This document shows, one piece after another, positions 9,061-17,837 of a DNA stretch of 24,070 bases. A program made the position numbers and the translations under genes. Within the stretch, counting starts at the first letter, position 1. Each line of letters opens with the position of its first letter. A model generated the notes under the pieces. That model had not been told where the DNA came from. It did not search any database and saw only the letters and a program-made list of their open reading frames with translations. This DNA is from Collinsella sp. (lineage in GTDB: Bacteria > Actinomycetota > Coriobacteriia > Coriobacteriales > Coriobacteriaceae): assembly GCA_019425005.1 (NCBI GenBank), contig JAHYYK010000037.1, positions 1 through 24,070 on the forward strand, read 5' to 3'.

Positions 9061-11196
9061 ATGGGGCGCAATAACAAGCATAAGCGTGGAGCTCGCAATC
9101 AGCGCGGGCCGGTGCGCAGCGAACGCCGTCCGAGCCTGACCGGGCGCGTGCAGCTCCATGAGCATAGCGCCTACGTTGTAACCGAAAACGGCGACTACAA
9201 GGTCATGGGCCGCGGTAAGCGCGAGATCATGGATGGCGATACCGTTGCCGTGAGCATTAAGAACAGCCCGCACGGTGAGCGGCGCGCCGTGATCGAAAGC
9301 GTGGTTGAGCGTGCAGCCATAAGCGTGGTGGGCACGTACCAGACCGCCGGTCCGCTCGGTGTGATCGAGCCGCTCGATTCGCGTCTGAAGGCCGACTTCT
9401 TCATTCTGCCCGAGGATACCTCGGCGGATCGTCTGGGTGTCCACCCGGGTGATGCTGTTGTCGCGCGCATTTTGACCTACCCGACGCGCCTGGAATCGGG
9501 TACCGTGACGATCGAACGCCGCATTGGCGGAGATGACGCGCCCGATTTGGGCGTTCAATATGTGATGGCGCGTTACGGCTATACCGATAGCTATCCCGAG
9601 GCCGCGCTGGACGAGGCCGAGGGGCTTTCGCTCGATGTGTCCGCGGCGCTTAAGGACCCGCTCCGCCGCGATCTGCGCGACCGCTTTGTCATCACGATCG
9701 ACCCAGTCGACGCGCGCGACTTTGACGACGCCATTTCGCTGGAGCGCACGCCCGAGGGTGGCTACAAGCTGGGCGTGCATATCGCCGACGTTTCACACTA
9801 TGTGGCTTGGGACGGGCATATCGATCTTGAGGCTCGCCATCGTACGATATCGGTGTATCTGGCCGATCGCGTGCTTCCCATGCTGCCCGAACGCCTGTCC
9901 TGTGACCTATGCTCGCTTCGCCCTGACGAGGACCGTCTTGCGTTTACCGTTGACATTGAGCTCGATGCGCAGGGTCGCGTGCGGCATTACGATCCTTACC
10001 CCAGCGTGATTCGCTCGCGTGTGCGTATGGACTATGACGGCGCCGAGGCGCTGCTGGTGCGTGCCGACGCGGTTGAGTATTCGGTGCTGGAAGGCGCCGT
10101 GGAGGATGTTGCGGCTGCTGAGGTCTCGCGCGAGGAAGCGCTTGAGCGCGGCCTTGCGTGCGAGGAGGCCGCCCGCGGCTACAACGTCGACCTCGGCGAT
10201 TTCCTTGTCGCCGCCAACGAACTCGCCGAACTTCGCCGTCGCATTCGTCGCGCCCGCGGCTCAGTCGATTTTGACACGGCCGAGATTCGCGCTCTATTGG
10301 ATGAGGACGGAGTGCCCGTGCAGATTGTGGCGCGCGAGCGTTCGTGTGCCACGTCGCTTATCGAGGAAGCCATGCTGCTCGCCAACGAGTGCGTTGCAGA
10401 GTGGCTGGCAGACCGTGATATCGAGGCCTGCTATCGCGTGCATGAGGATCCGAGCCTCGATAGCCTGCACGGTGCCGCCGTTGCGCTGGCGCAGCTGGGC
10501 ATCATCGACGATCGCCGTGCTGCCGGTATTGCCCTGGGGAGTCCCGATGAGCTGCAGGCTGCAGTTGATGCTGCCGCCGGTACGGCAAACGCACCGCTCG
10601 TCAACACGCTGCTTCTGCGCAGCATGCAGCGTGCGCTGTACAAGCCGCGCAACGAGGGCCACTTTGCGCTCGCCGCGCCGTGCTACTGTCACTTTACGAG
10701 TCCCATCCGTCGCTACCCCGATCTGGTGGTGCACCGCGTGCTCAAGCTACAGTTGGCCTATGAGCAGCTCGGCGGCAAGGACGCCCTGGTCCGTACGCCG
10801 CGGCTGATCGGCAAGGGGCGCGAGTCGCTGCCGCGCATTCTGCCGCAGATCTGCCGCGCATGCAGCGATGCGGAGCGTGCGGCCGATGCCGCCAGCCATG
10901 CGACGCAAAAGATCAAGATTGCCCAGTACTATGAGGACCGTCTGGGCGAGCGCTATGCCGGAACCGTCTCGTGGGTTAGCAGCATGGGCCTCTTCGTGCG
11001 CTTGGACCTGACGCAGGTCGAAGGCTTGGTTTCGATCAAGAGCCTGGGCAACGAGTGGTTCGAGTTCGACGAGGACGCGCTCACGCTCACAGGTGCCGAC
11101 ACGGGCACTCGTTACGAGCTGGGGCAGCGCGTGATCATCGAGGTCTCGCGCGTCAATACCACGCGCGGGCACTTGGACTTTAAGCTTATCCATTAG
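9061..11196 (+). CDS. rnr: Ribonuclease R (RNB-family 3'-5' exoribonuclease)
   Basis: RNase R degrades structured RNA from the 3' end and, with SmpB-tmRNA, clears defective messages. The protein is 711 residues, shorter than the 813 of E. coli. It has a basic N-terminus, cold-shock-like RNA-binding domains over about residues 25-190, and an RNB catalytic domain starting near 200. The metal-binding aspartates stand in ITIDPVDARDFDDAI (214, 220, 222, 223), and HFTSPIRRYPDLVVHR starts at 544. An S1 domain runs from about 631 to the end. A leading helix-turn-helix domain and a long Lys-rich tail are not visible. ATG 9061 follows AGGAGG four bases upstream. The gene seems to be transcribed alone: terminators lie on both sides. 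RNase II is a weaker alternative, disfavoured by the two cold-shock domains. Confidence 0.93.
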   Translation: MGRNNKHKRGARNQRGPVRSERRPSLTGRVQLHEHSAYVVTENGDYKVMGRGKREIMDGDTVAVSIKNSPHGERRAVIESVVERAAISVVGTYQTAGPLGVIEPLDSRLKADFFILPEDTSADRLGVHPGDAVVARILTYPTRLESGTVTIERRIGGDDAPDLGVQYVMARYGYTDSYPEAALDEAEGLSLDVSAALKDPLRRDLRDRFVITIDPVDARDFDDAISLERTPEGGYKLGVHIADVSHYVAWDGHIDLEARHRTISVYLADRVLPMLPERLSCDLCSLRPDEDRLAFTVDIELDAQGRVRHYDPYPSVIRSRVRMDYDGAEALLVRADAVEYSVLEGAVEDVAAAEVSREEALERGLACEEAARGYNVDLGDFLVAANELAELRRRIRRARGSVDFDTAEIRALLDEDGVPVQIVARERSCATSLIEEAMLLANECVAEWLADRDIEACYRVHEDPSLDSLHGAAVALAQLGIIDDRRAAGIALGSPDELQAAVDAAAGTANAPLVNTLLLRSMQRALYKPRNEGHFALAAPCYCHFTSPIRRYPDLVVHRVLKLQLAYEQLGGKDALVRTPRLIGKGRESLPRILPQICRACSDAERAADAASHATQKIKIAQYYEDRLGERYAGTVSWVSSMGLFVRLDLTQVEGLVSIKSLGNEWFEFDEDALTLTGADTGTRYELGQRVIIEVSRVNTTRGHLDFKLIH

Positions 11197-11221
11197 CCAA
11201 ATCCCGACTCGCGGCGGGAGA

Positions 11222-11258
11222 GCGGAGGGCGGTCTTTCGGGGCCGCCCTCCGCATTTG
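11222..11258 (+). terminator. Likely terminator of rnr
   Basis: GCGGAGGGCGG (11222-11232) pairs perfectly with CCGCCCTCCGC (11243-11253) around a ten-base loop. The T run after it is poor (ATTTGG), so termination strength is uncertain. Confidence 0.65.
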
Positions 11259-11314
11259 GATCATGGCTACCTTGCCGTCTGCTCGGCCGCCCGCTTACCT
11301 GCTATTCGAGAGGT

Positions 11315-11355
11315 AAAACCTACCAAAATAAACCTGTCCCTTTTTGGCAGGTTTA
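11315..11355. repeat. Inverted repeats just upstream of the serine recombinase
   Basis: TAAACCTG (11329-11336) and CAGGTTTA (11348-11355) are perfect inverted copies around an 11-base spacer. A third copy, AAACCTACCAAAA (about 11316-11328), is the inverse of the right arm with one mismatch. The repeats end 18 bases before the recombinase start. They may be an operator, a recombination site, or the end of a dispersed element; the sequence alone cannot decide. Confidence 0.5.
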
Positions 11356-11373
11356 CAAGAAAGCGGGGATGAG

Positions 11374-11979
11374 ATGGCGACGGTGTATGGTTATGCGCGG
11401 GTGAGTTCGCGCGATCAGAATCTTAATCGGCAGCTGGATGCGCTGGGCGCCTATGGCGTGGGCTCGGCGAATATTTATGCCGACCATGCGAGCGGCAAGG
11501 ACTTCGATCGACCGCGCTATCGCGAGCTGCTGCACGTCCTGGGAGACGGGGACGTGCTGGTGGTGCTTTCTATCGACCGACTTGGTCGTAATTACTCCGA
11601 GATTCTTGAGGAATGGCGTCGCATTACCAAGGAGCTCGGGGTTGCCATTGTGGTGTTGGACATGCCATTGCTTGACACGCGCGCCGGGGCAAGCGGCACG
11701 CCGGATGTGACTAATACCCTGATTGCCGATATTGTGCTGCAACTGCTGAGCTACGTGGCGCAGGTGGAGCGCGAGAATATCCATCGGCGCCAAGCGGAGG
11801 GAATTGCAGCGGCGCGGGCGCGAGGGGTCCGTTTCGGTCGACCTCGCAAGCCGTGCCCTCCTCAGTTTGATCTGGTACGCGATAGCTATGAGGCGGGCGA
11901 TATTACCCGCAGCCAGGCAGCAAAGTGCCTGGGCGTGTGCGTGGGGACGTTCGATCGCTGGATGCGCGAGGCGGGGTAG
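11374..11979 (+). CDS. Small serine recombinase (resolvase/invertase family)
   Basis: The protein has 201 residues and the size and layout of Tn3-resolvase or DNA-invertase enzymes. It cuts DNA through a serine in an N-terminal catalytic domain. Seen are YGYARVSSRDQN with the nucleophile Ser11, IDRLGRNYSEILE with the catalytic arginines, a long dimer helix around VAQVERENIHRRQAEGIAAA, and a C-terminal helix-turn-helix (ITRSQAAKCLGVCVGTFDRW, about 168-197). ATG 11374 was chosen because GGGG lies just upstream and the protein then starts at the family motif; an in-frame upstream start falls inside the inverted repeat. No transposase, terminal repeats or res-type array with three sites was identified, so it is not visibly part of a transposon. 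It could be a domesticated site-specific recombinase. Its target is unknown. Confidence 0.92.
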   Translation: MATVYGYARVSSRDQNLNRQLDALGAYGVGSANIYADHASGKDFDRPRYRELLHVLGDGDVLVVLSIDRLGRNYSEILEEWRRITKELGVAIVVLDMPLLDTRAGASGTPDVTNTLIADIVLQLLSYVAQVERENIHRRQAEGIAAARARGVRFGRPRKPCPPQFDLVRDSYEAGDITRSQAAKCLGVCVGTFDRWMREAG

Positions 11980-12083
11980 GGGTTTGCGTCGCTTTGTCGC
12001 TTCCTGTTGCGATTCAAATTTTGATACGATGGCGATGTCATTTGGGGCTACACTCGCTGATATTCAAAAAAGGAGGTAGGCCC

Positions 12084-12665
12084 TTGGCGCGCGTAAAACA
12101 AATAATCGGATGGACCGCGATCGTTCTGTTCGCTGCAACGCTGGCGGGCATCTGGGTGCTGACGGAGCAAAATGCGGTGGAGACGTCGTTGCTGAGCGAG
12201 TCCACCGCGCGTGTAGTGGAGGGTCAGGCTACGGGCGTACAGGCTGCCGATGTCGCGGGTGAAGCTCAGGCCGAGAACGGGATGACCGGGGGCACCGATT
12301 CGGCTGCTTCGAATGTCCGGTCTGGCCGACTTGCTTCCATTCGCATGTGGGTGGGCACGAACGTCCGTCGCGTTGCCCATACCGTAGAGTTTTTCTTCGT
12401 CGGATTGTTCGCCTCGGTGGTCGTGGTTTGCTTTTCCAGGCGTCCGTGGAGCGTATGCTCCCGTTGCGTGCCCGTGTTGCTCTTTTGCGCCGTCTGCTCC
12501 GTTGGCGATCAGGTACATAAGATCTTTGTTCCCGGCAGGCATTTCGACGTTATCGATTTAGGATTCGATGCTGCGGGCTATGTCACCGCGATGCTGTTGG
12601 TATTGCTGGTCTCCGCATGGGTGCACCACGAGACGCGCCCCATCGGCGCCCATGCGAGGCGCTAG
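12084..12665 (+). CDS. VanZ-like membrane protein
   Basis: The protein has 193 residues and starts at TTG 12084, which follows an excellent AAAGGAGG at 12069-12075. The longer open frame upstream overlaps the recombinase and has no start of comparable quality. A first membrane segment lies near 7-25, then a polar Ala/Gly/Thr-rich linker of about 55 residues. A VanZ-like core follows: VAHTVEFFFVGLFASVVVV, a hydrophobic segment, then GDQVHKIFVPGRHFDVIDLG, corresponding to the family D-Q-x-x-Q/H...GR...D pattern, and a final membrane segment. VanZ of enterococci gives low-level teicoplanin resistance, but most family members have no known role. The linker between the first segment and the core is unusual. 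Family assignment is fairly sure, function is not. Confidence 0.78.
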   Translation: MARVKQIIGWTAIVLFAATLAGIWVLTEQNAVETSLLSESTARVVEGQATGVQAADVAGEAQAENGMTGGTDSAASNVRSGRLASIRMWVGTNVRRVAHTVEFFFVGLFASVVVVCFSRRPWSVCSRCVPVLLFCAVCSVGDQVHKIFVPGRHFDVIDLGFDAAGYVTAMLLVLLVSAWVHHETRPIGAHARR

Positions 12666-12746
12666 CCGGTAACAAACCCGTTTCTGATCATGCGACCTTG
12701 TTGAATTATTTTGTGTCGCGCGTATTTCCGAGCGGTCGGATTTGAG

Positions 12747-12773
12747 GGGCGAGCGGTAGAACGCTCGCCCTTT
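12747..12773 (+). terminator. Likely terminator of the VanZ-like gene
   Basis: GGGCGAGCG (12747-12755) and CGCTCGCCC (12762-12770) form a perfect nine-base-pair stem with a six-base loop, followed by only three Ts. It lies 80 bases after the stop codon. Confidence 0.6.
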
Positions 12774-12795
12774 GTGCGCCACGATGCGGCACAAT

Positions 12796-12824
12796 GTACC
12801 GTAAAAGCTGTTTGTATCCGGTAC
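12796..12824. promoter_or_regulatory. Inverted repeat upstream of the RpiR-type regulator (possible operator)
   Basis: GTACCG (12796-12801) and CGGTAC (12819-12824) are exact inverted copies 17 bases apart, 46 bases before the regulator start. The position would suit an autoregulatory site of the MurR-like protein. The arms are short and the assignment is speculative. Confidence 0.25.
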
Positions 12825-12869
12825 GAATCGTTCGTTGGTCTTTAATTCTTCTCAACGGAGGTGTTTGAG

Positions 12870-13721
12870 ATGGCAAACGGATTGCTTTTGCGGCTTCGCG
12901 AGCGTGAACTCAGCGCGAGCCCGGCGGAACGCAATGTCGTCGCATATGTAAGCGCTCATCCGCACGAGGTGGTCGGGCTGTCCGTCCGCGGTCTTGCCGA
13001 TGCCACGTTCTCCTCGCCCTCGAGCATTTTGCGCTTTTGCAAGCGCTTGGGTTTTGCGGGCTACAAGGAGTTCCAGCGCGAACTGATTGCCGAGCTGGCG
13101 CTCTTGGGTGACAAGAAAGACGTTGCCCTCGAGGACATCTCCATGGATGACAGCGTCGAACGTATCGTGGGGAAGGTGATGAAAAGCAACGTGCGCACGA
13201 TCGAGGCGACGGCGCGAACGCTCGATTACACCGTCTTGGAGCGATGTGCGGCCTATCTTAAGCGGGCACGTGCGGTCAATCTGTTCGGTATCGGTGCCTC
13301 TCGTTTGGTCGCGCACGATCTGGCGCAAAAGCTCATGCGTGTCGACAAGGAGTGCCATCTGTACGACGACTGGCATGATCAGCTCTTGTGTGCCAAGAAC
13401 ATGCATGAGGGCGATATGGCAATCGCCTTTAGCTACTCGGGCTTGACGCAAGAGGTGCTGGACTGCACCGCCGAGGCTCAACGTCACAACTGTCCCGTTG
13501 TGGCCGTTACCAAAGTAGATGGATCATCCAAGCTTGCCACCGTGGCCGATGCCGTGCTCGGCGTCGCTGCGAGTGAACCCTTGGTCCGCAGCGGTGCCAT
13601 GGCTTCGCGTATGGCCCAGCTTATGGTTGTCGATGCCCTGTACGCTGCTTACGTTGCCAGCGACTACGAACGGGCGACGCATGTCATTAAGCAAAACTAC
13701 ATCGAGAAACAGGAAAGATGA
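12870..13721 (+). CDS. MurR/RpiR family transcriptional regulator
   Basis: The protein has 283 residues. The N-terminal RpiR-type helix-turn-helix (about 1-77) includes SVRGLADATFSSPSSILRFC. A SIS sugar-phosphate-binding domain (about 125-255) includes VNLFGIGASRLVAHDLAQKL and IAFSYSGLTQEVLDC. In E. coli the related MurR represses MurNAc use and responds to MurNAc 6-phosphate. The next genes encode the MurNAc-6-P etherase, a MurP-like transporter and MupG, so the same role is inferred here. ATG 12870 follows GGAGG with eight bases between; a GTG at 12861 overlaps that site and is rejected. The TGA stop lies ten bases before murQ, so the two are co-transcribed. The sugar specificity is inferred from context alone. 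Confidence 0.88.
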   Translation: MANGLLLRLRERELSASPAERNVVAYVSAHPHEVVGLSVRGLADATFSSPSSILRFCKRLGFAGYKEFQRELIAELALLGDKKDVALEDISMDDSVERIVGKVMKSNVRTIEATARTLDYTVLERCAAYLKRARAVNLFGIGASRLVAHDLAQKLMRVDKECHLYDDWHDQLLCAKNMHEGDMAIAFSYSGLTQEVLDCTAEAQRHNCPVVAVTKVDGSSKLATVADAVLGVAASEPLVRSGAMASRMAQLMVVDALYAAYVASDYERATHVIKQNYIEKQER

Positions 13722-13731
13722 GGTGAATGAA

Positions 13732-14655
<924 letters not shown>

Positions 14656-14712
14656 GTGCGCGGCGTGAGCTGATATGACATTCAGACGAGATACCCAATA
14701 CAAGGAGGAGTT

Positions 14713-16143
14713 ATGACGAACAAAGAGCTGGCTCAAAAGCTGCTGGACCTTTTGGGCGGTAAAGACAACGTGCTCGCAAACGCGGCGTGCATGACGCGCC
14801 TGCGCGTGACCGTCAAAGACACGGGCAGCGTCGACACGGAGGGTATTGAGGCACTCGACGGCGTGATGGGCTTGGTCGAGGACGACACGATGCAGATCGT
14901 GCTGGGGCCGGGCAAGGTGAATAAGGTGCTCGAGGAGTTCTCCAAGCTCACCGGCCTTGCGAAAGGCGTTGCCGACGAGAGCGTGGTTGACGCTGCGGCC
15001 ACAAACAAGGCCGCGCAGAAGGCAAAGTACGAGTCCAAGCCGGTTCAGGCCTTCCTCAAGAAGATTTCCAATGTCTTCGTCGCCCTGCTTCCCGGCATCA
15101 TTGCGGCTGGCCTCATCAACGGTATCTGCAACGTCATTAACGTCTCGACGGCAGGCGCGCTTGCAGGCGAGTGGTGGTACCAGGGCATTCGTTCCATGGG
15201 CTGGGCCCTGTTTGCCTATCTACCCATCTTGGTGGGCTATAACGCGGCACGTGAGTTTGGCGGCTCCGCTGCGCTGGGCGGCATCGCCGGCATGATGTGT
15301 ATCGCCAACAGTGCCATGCCCCTGCTTGCGCCTGGCGCGGCTGATCCTGCCACTGCCATTCTGCTGCCGCTCACCAATGCGCAGTACAACCCCGCAGCGG
15401 GCGGCATGATCGCGGCTCTTATCGCTGGCGCATTTTTTGCCTGGATGGAGCGTCAGATTCGCAAGGTTATGCCCAACGCACTCGACACGTTCTTGTCCCC
15501 GCTGCTGGTGCTCATCATCGGCGCCTTTGCTCTGATGCTCGTCATCCAGCCGGTTGGCGCATGGCTGACGACTGCCATCTTTAGCGTTTTGACCTTTATC
15601 TTCGAGAAGCTGGGCGTCCTGGGCGGCTATATCCTGTCGGCAGGCTTCTTGCCGCTGGTTTCCGTCGGCCTGCATCAGGCGCTCACGCCGATCCACGCTA
15701 TGCTCAACGATCCCGACGGTGCTACCAAGGGTATCAATTACCTGCTTCCCATCCTTATGATGGCTGGCGGCGGCCAGGTCGGTGCCGGTCTGGCGCTGTA
15801 CTTTAAGACCAAGAACGCCAAGCTCAAGAAGTACGTCGCAGAGTCCATTCCCGTTGGAATCCTGGGTGTGGGCGAGCCTCTGATGTATGCCGTTACGCTG
15901 CCGCTCGTTCGTCCGTTTGTGACGGCCTGCCTGGGTGCCGGATTTGGCGGCGCGCTCGCGGCGCTGCTTCACATCGGCACGGTTTCTCAGGGCGTTTCCG
16001 GTCTGTTTGGCCTGCTGATCGTCGTTCCTGGCCAGCAGCTCGGCTACGTTGCCGCTATGCTGCTTGCCTATGCCGCCGGCTTTGTCCTGACGTGGTTCTT
16101 TGGCGTCGACGAGCAGAAGATCAATGAGTTCTTTGGCGAGTAG
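14713..16143 (+). CDS. murP: PTS EIIBC permease, probably MurNAc-type (MurP-like)
   Basis: The permease imports a sugar and phosphorylates it at the membrane using phosphate passed from EIIA. The protein has 476 residues, nearly the 474 of E. coli MurP. The EIIB domain (about 1-85) has the phosphorylated Cys26 in ANAACMTRLRVTVKD. The EIIC domain (about 105-470) has many membrane segments and the active-site glutamate in VGILGVGEPLMY. No EIIA domain is attached, as in MurP, so a general EIIA from elsewhere must serve. The start follows AGGAGG. Substrate MurNAc or MurNAc-GlcNAc is inferred from the flanking murQ and mupG genes; the EIIBC family also includes sucrose, trehalose and beta-glucoside types. 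The gene ends in TAG and is followed by a strong hairpin. Confidence 0.88.
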   Translation: MTNKELAQKLLDLLGGKDNVLANAACMTRLRVTVKDTGSVDTEGIEALDGVMGLVEDDTMQIVLGPGKVNKVLEEFSKLTGLAKGVADESVVDAAATNKAAQKAKYESKPVQAFLKKISNVFVALLPGIIAAGLINGICNVINVSTAGALAGEWWYQGIRSMGWALFAYLPILVGYNAAREFGGSAALGGIAGMMCIANSAMPLLAPGAADPATAILLPLTNAQYNPAAGGMIAALIAGAFFAWMERQIRKVMPNALDTFLSPLLVLIIGAFALMLVIQPVGAWLTTAIFSVLTFIFEKLGVLGGYILSAGFLPLVSVGLHQALTPIHAMLNDPDGATKGINYLLPILMMAGGGQVGAGLALYFKTKNAKLKKYVAESIPVGILGVGEPLMYAVTLPLVRPFVTACLGAGFGGALAALLHIGTVSQGVSGLFGLLIVVPGQQLGYVAAMLLAYAAGFVLTWFFGVDEQKINEFFGE

Positions 16144-16210
16144 TTTGATATCGTGAACCGTGTTGCTCGGGGTTCGCGGCGCGCGGCAGATTTCTTGATG
16201 CTATGGTTGT

Positions 16211-16244
16211 GCCGGCGGGGCTAACTGCTCCGCCGGCCTTTTTT
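16211..16244 (+). terminator. Strong terminator hairpin between murP and mupG, abutting the mupG RBS
   Basis: GCCGGCGGGGC (16211-16221) pairs with GCTCCGCCGGC (16227-16237), one pair being G-U, around a five-base loop, and then runs into CTTTTTT. The next seven bases (16245-16251) are the AAAGGAG ribosome binding site of mupG. No promoter fits between hairpin and gene, so mupG must be reached by read-through or by a promoter upstream of the hairpin. Confidence 0.85.
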
Positions 16245-16260
16245 AAAGGAGCGTTGTAGC

Positions 16261-17313
16261 GTGAAAACGGGTATTTCGATTTATCTTTCCAGCCCTTTGC
16301 AGGATATTGAGCGAACGATTGAGCGTGGTGCCGCGGCGGGTGCGCGCTATGCGTTCACCTCGCTGCATATTCCCGAGGATGGGGGAGCGGCGTATGCCGA
16401 TAAGGTCCGTCATGTGCTGTCGCTGCTTTCCGCCCGCGGCATTGCGCTCATTGCCGATGTGGGGCCTCGCACGTGCGATTTGCTCGGGCTTGACCGCATC
16501 GAGGACCTGCGCGATCTGGGGTTGGAATACCTTCGTTTGGACTATGGCTTTAGCGCCCAGCGGGTCGCGGAGCTGTCCGGTGTATTTCGCATTGTGGTCA
16601 ATGCATCGACGGTGAGTTCTGATGAAATCGCATCGTGGCGTGAGGCCGGTGCCGATGTGACTCGTTTTGCCGCCTGCCACAATTTTTACCCCAAGCCTTA
16701 TACCGGTTTAGCTCTGGAGGACATTGCTCGGGTGAATCTTCGTCTTGCGGCGCTTGGATTCGAAATCATGGCTTTTGTGCCGGGCGATGCCAACGTTCGC
16801 GGGCCGGTATTCGAGGGACTGCCGACGGTCGAGACGCAGCGCGGTCGCGCGTCAAAGGTTGCCCTCAATATGCTTGAGCTTGCACATGGCGCCGATTGCG
16901 ACATTGTGTTGGTCGGCGACCCCGATCTTTCCGATGCGGGCTGGGCGCAGTTTGCTCAAGTTTCCGCCGGATACGTGGACCTGCAATGCGAGCTTGAGCC
17001 CGGTTATGCCTATGTGCGCGGGCAGATTCATCACGACCGGCCCGACTCGAGTGTCCTCATCTTTAGGTCTCAGGAGTCACGTACGACGCATAAGCCGGAT
17101 TCCGTGCCGACGGATGCCGGAGCCGGCCTGCCGCGAAAGGCGGGGTCGATCGCTGTGAGCAATAGCGGATATGGGCGCTACGAAGGCGAGCTTGAGATTG
17201 CGCGGGTCGATCTTCCCGGTGACGAGCGCATGAACGTTGCGGGCCATATCACGCCCGAGGCAATGGAGCTGCTGCCGTTCATCAAACGCGGATTCGGGGT
17301 ACGGTTCGTTTAG
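16261..17313 (+). CDS. mupG: 6-phospho-N-acetylmuramidase, MupG/DUF871 family
   Basis: The protein has 350 residues. It has a TIM-barrel N-terminal part (MKTGISIYLSS, SLHIPEDGG, LIADVGPR, RLDYGF, FAACHNFYPKPYTGL, FVPGD) and a smaller C-terminal domain from about 240 (SIAVSNSGYGRYEGELEIA), the DUF871 layout. In Staphylococcus aureus, MupG splits MurNAc 6-phosphate-GlcNAc inside the cell after PTS uptake of the disaccharide, and its gene lies with murQ, murP and murR. The same four functions are present here, which supports the assignment. The gene starts at GTG 16261, with AAAGGAG nine bases upstream. A terminator-like hairpin precedes it, so its dose may be set separately from murP. Other DUF871 activities cannot be ruled out. 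Confidence 0.88.
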   Translation: MKTGISIYLSSPLQDIERTIERGAAAGARYAFTSLHIPEDGGAAYADKVRHVLSLLSARGIALIADVGPRTCDLLGLDRIEDLRDLGLEYLRLDYGFSAQRVAELSGVFRIVVNASTVSSDEIASWREAGADVTRFAACHNFYPKPYTGLALEDIARVNLRLAALGFEIMAFVPGDANVRGPVFEGLPTVETQRGRASKVALNMLELAHGADCDIVLVGDPDLSDAGWAQFAQVSAGYVDLQCELEPGYAYVRGQIHHDRPDSSVLIFRSQESRTTHKPDSVPTDAGAGLPRKAGSIAVSNSGYGRYEGELEIARVDLPGDERMNVAGHITPEAMELLPFIKRGFGVRFV

Positions 17314-17405
17314 CGTGTGACCCGTGGGCTACAATTGGCCCATCATACGAAGGCGCCTCGTGTGGCGTGTGCCTGCGTTGGCCGATCTATATTCGGAGGA
17401 TTTCC

Positions 17406-17765
17406 ATGACCGTACTGTTTGTTGAATATCCCAAGTGCTCGACCTGTAAGAAGGCCAAGGCATGGCTGGACGAACACGGGGTAGAGTATATCGACCGCGA
17501 TATCGTTTTGGACAATCCCACGGCTGATGAGCTTGCGACCTGGATTGCTCGTTCGGGACTGCCGGTGCGGCGCTTCTTTAATTCGTCGGGCATGAAATAT
17601 CGAGAGCTGGGCCTGAAGGCGCGTCTAGATGCGGGCATGACGGATCGGGAGTGCTACGAGCTGCTGGCGACCGACGGCATGCTGGTTAAGCGTCCGCTGT
17701 TGGTGGGCGACGACTTTGCGATTCCCGGCTTTAGGGAATCGGCTTGGGTCGAGGCGTTGCTGTAG
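17406..17765 (+). CDS. ArsC/Spx-family thioredoxin-fold protein
   Basis: The protein has 119 residues with a glutaredoxin-like fold. Its CSTC motif (Cys11 and Cys14) lies in YPKCSTCKKAKAW. VRRFFNSSGMKYRELGL and the typical MLVKRPLLVGDD stretch follow, ending in a GF-x-E-x-x-W motif (PGFRESAWVEALL). These are marks of the group often annotated as arsenate reductase family, which includes Spx and MgsR. Neither the chromosomal arsenate-reductase arginines nor Spx contact sites can be assigned from sight, so the activity is open between a thiol oxidoreductase and a redox regulator. ATG 17406 follows GGAGGA with five bases between. A TACAAT -10-like hexamer occurs near 17330, in the gap after mupG. 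It converges with the next minus-strand gene. Confidence 0.85.
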   Translation: MTVLFVEYPKCSTCKKAKAWLDEHGVEYIDRDIVLDNPTADELATWIARSGLPVRRFFNSSGMKYRELGLKARLDAGMTDRECYELLATDGMLVKRPLLVGDDFAIPGFRESAWVEALL

Positions 17766-17837
17766 CGGCTGCGGAAAGTGCGACCCGTTTTGAGTGCTCA
17801 GGGTGGGACGTGTTTTCCATCGGCGGGCTCGCTCGGC

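Noticed and set aside
11374..12665. Transposon or integrative element around the recombinase
   Set aside because: No transposase, terminal inverted repeats on both sides, target duplication or phage genes were found. Only a lone serine recombinase is supported.
13519..13731. N-terminal extension of MurQ into the regulator gene
   Set aside because: That part of the frame overlaps the regulator SIS domain and reads as low-complexity Pro/Ser/Leu. The ATG at 13732 gives the usual MurQ length and a good ribosome binding site.
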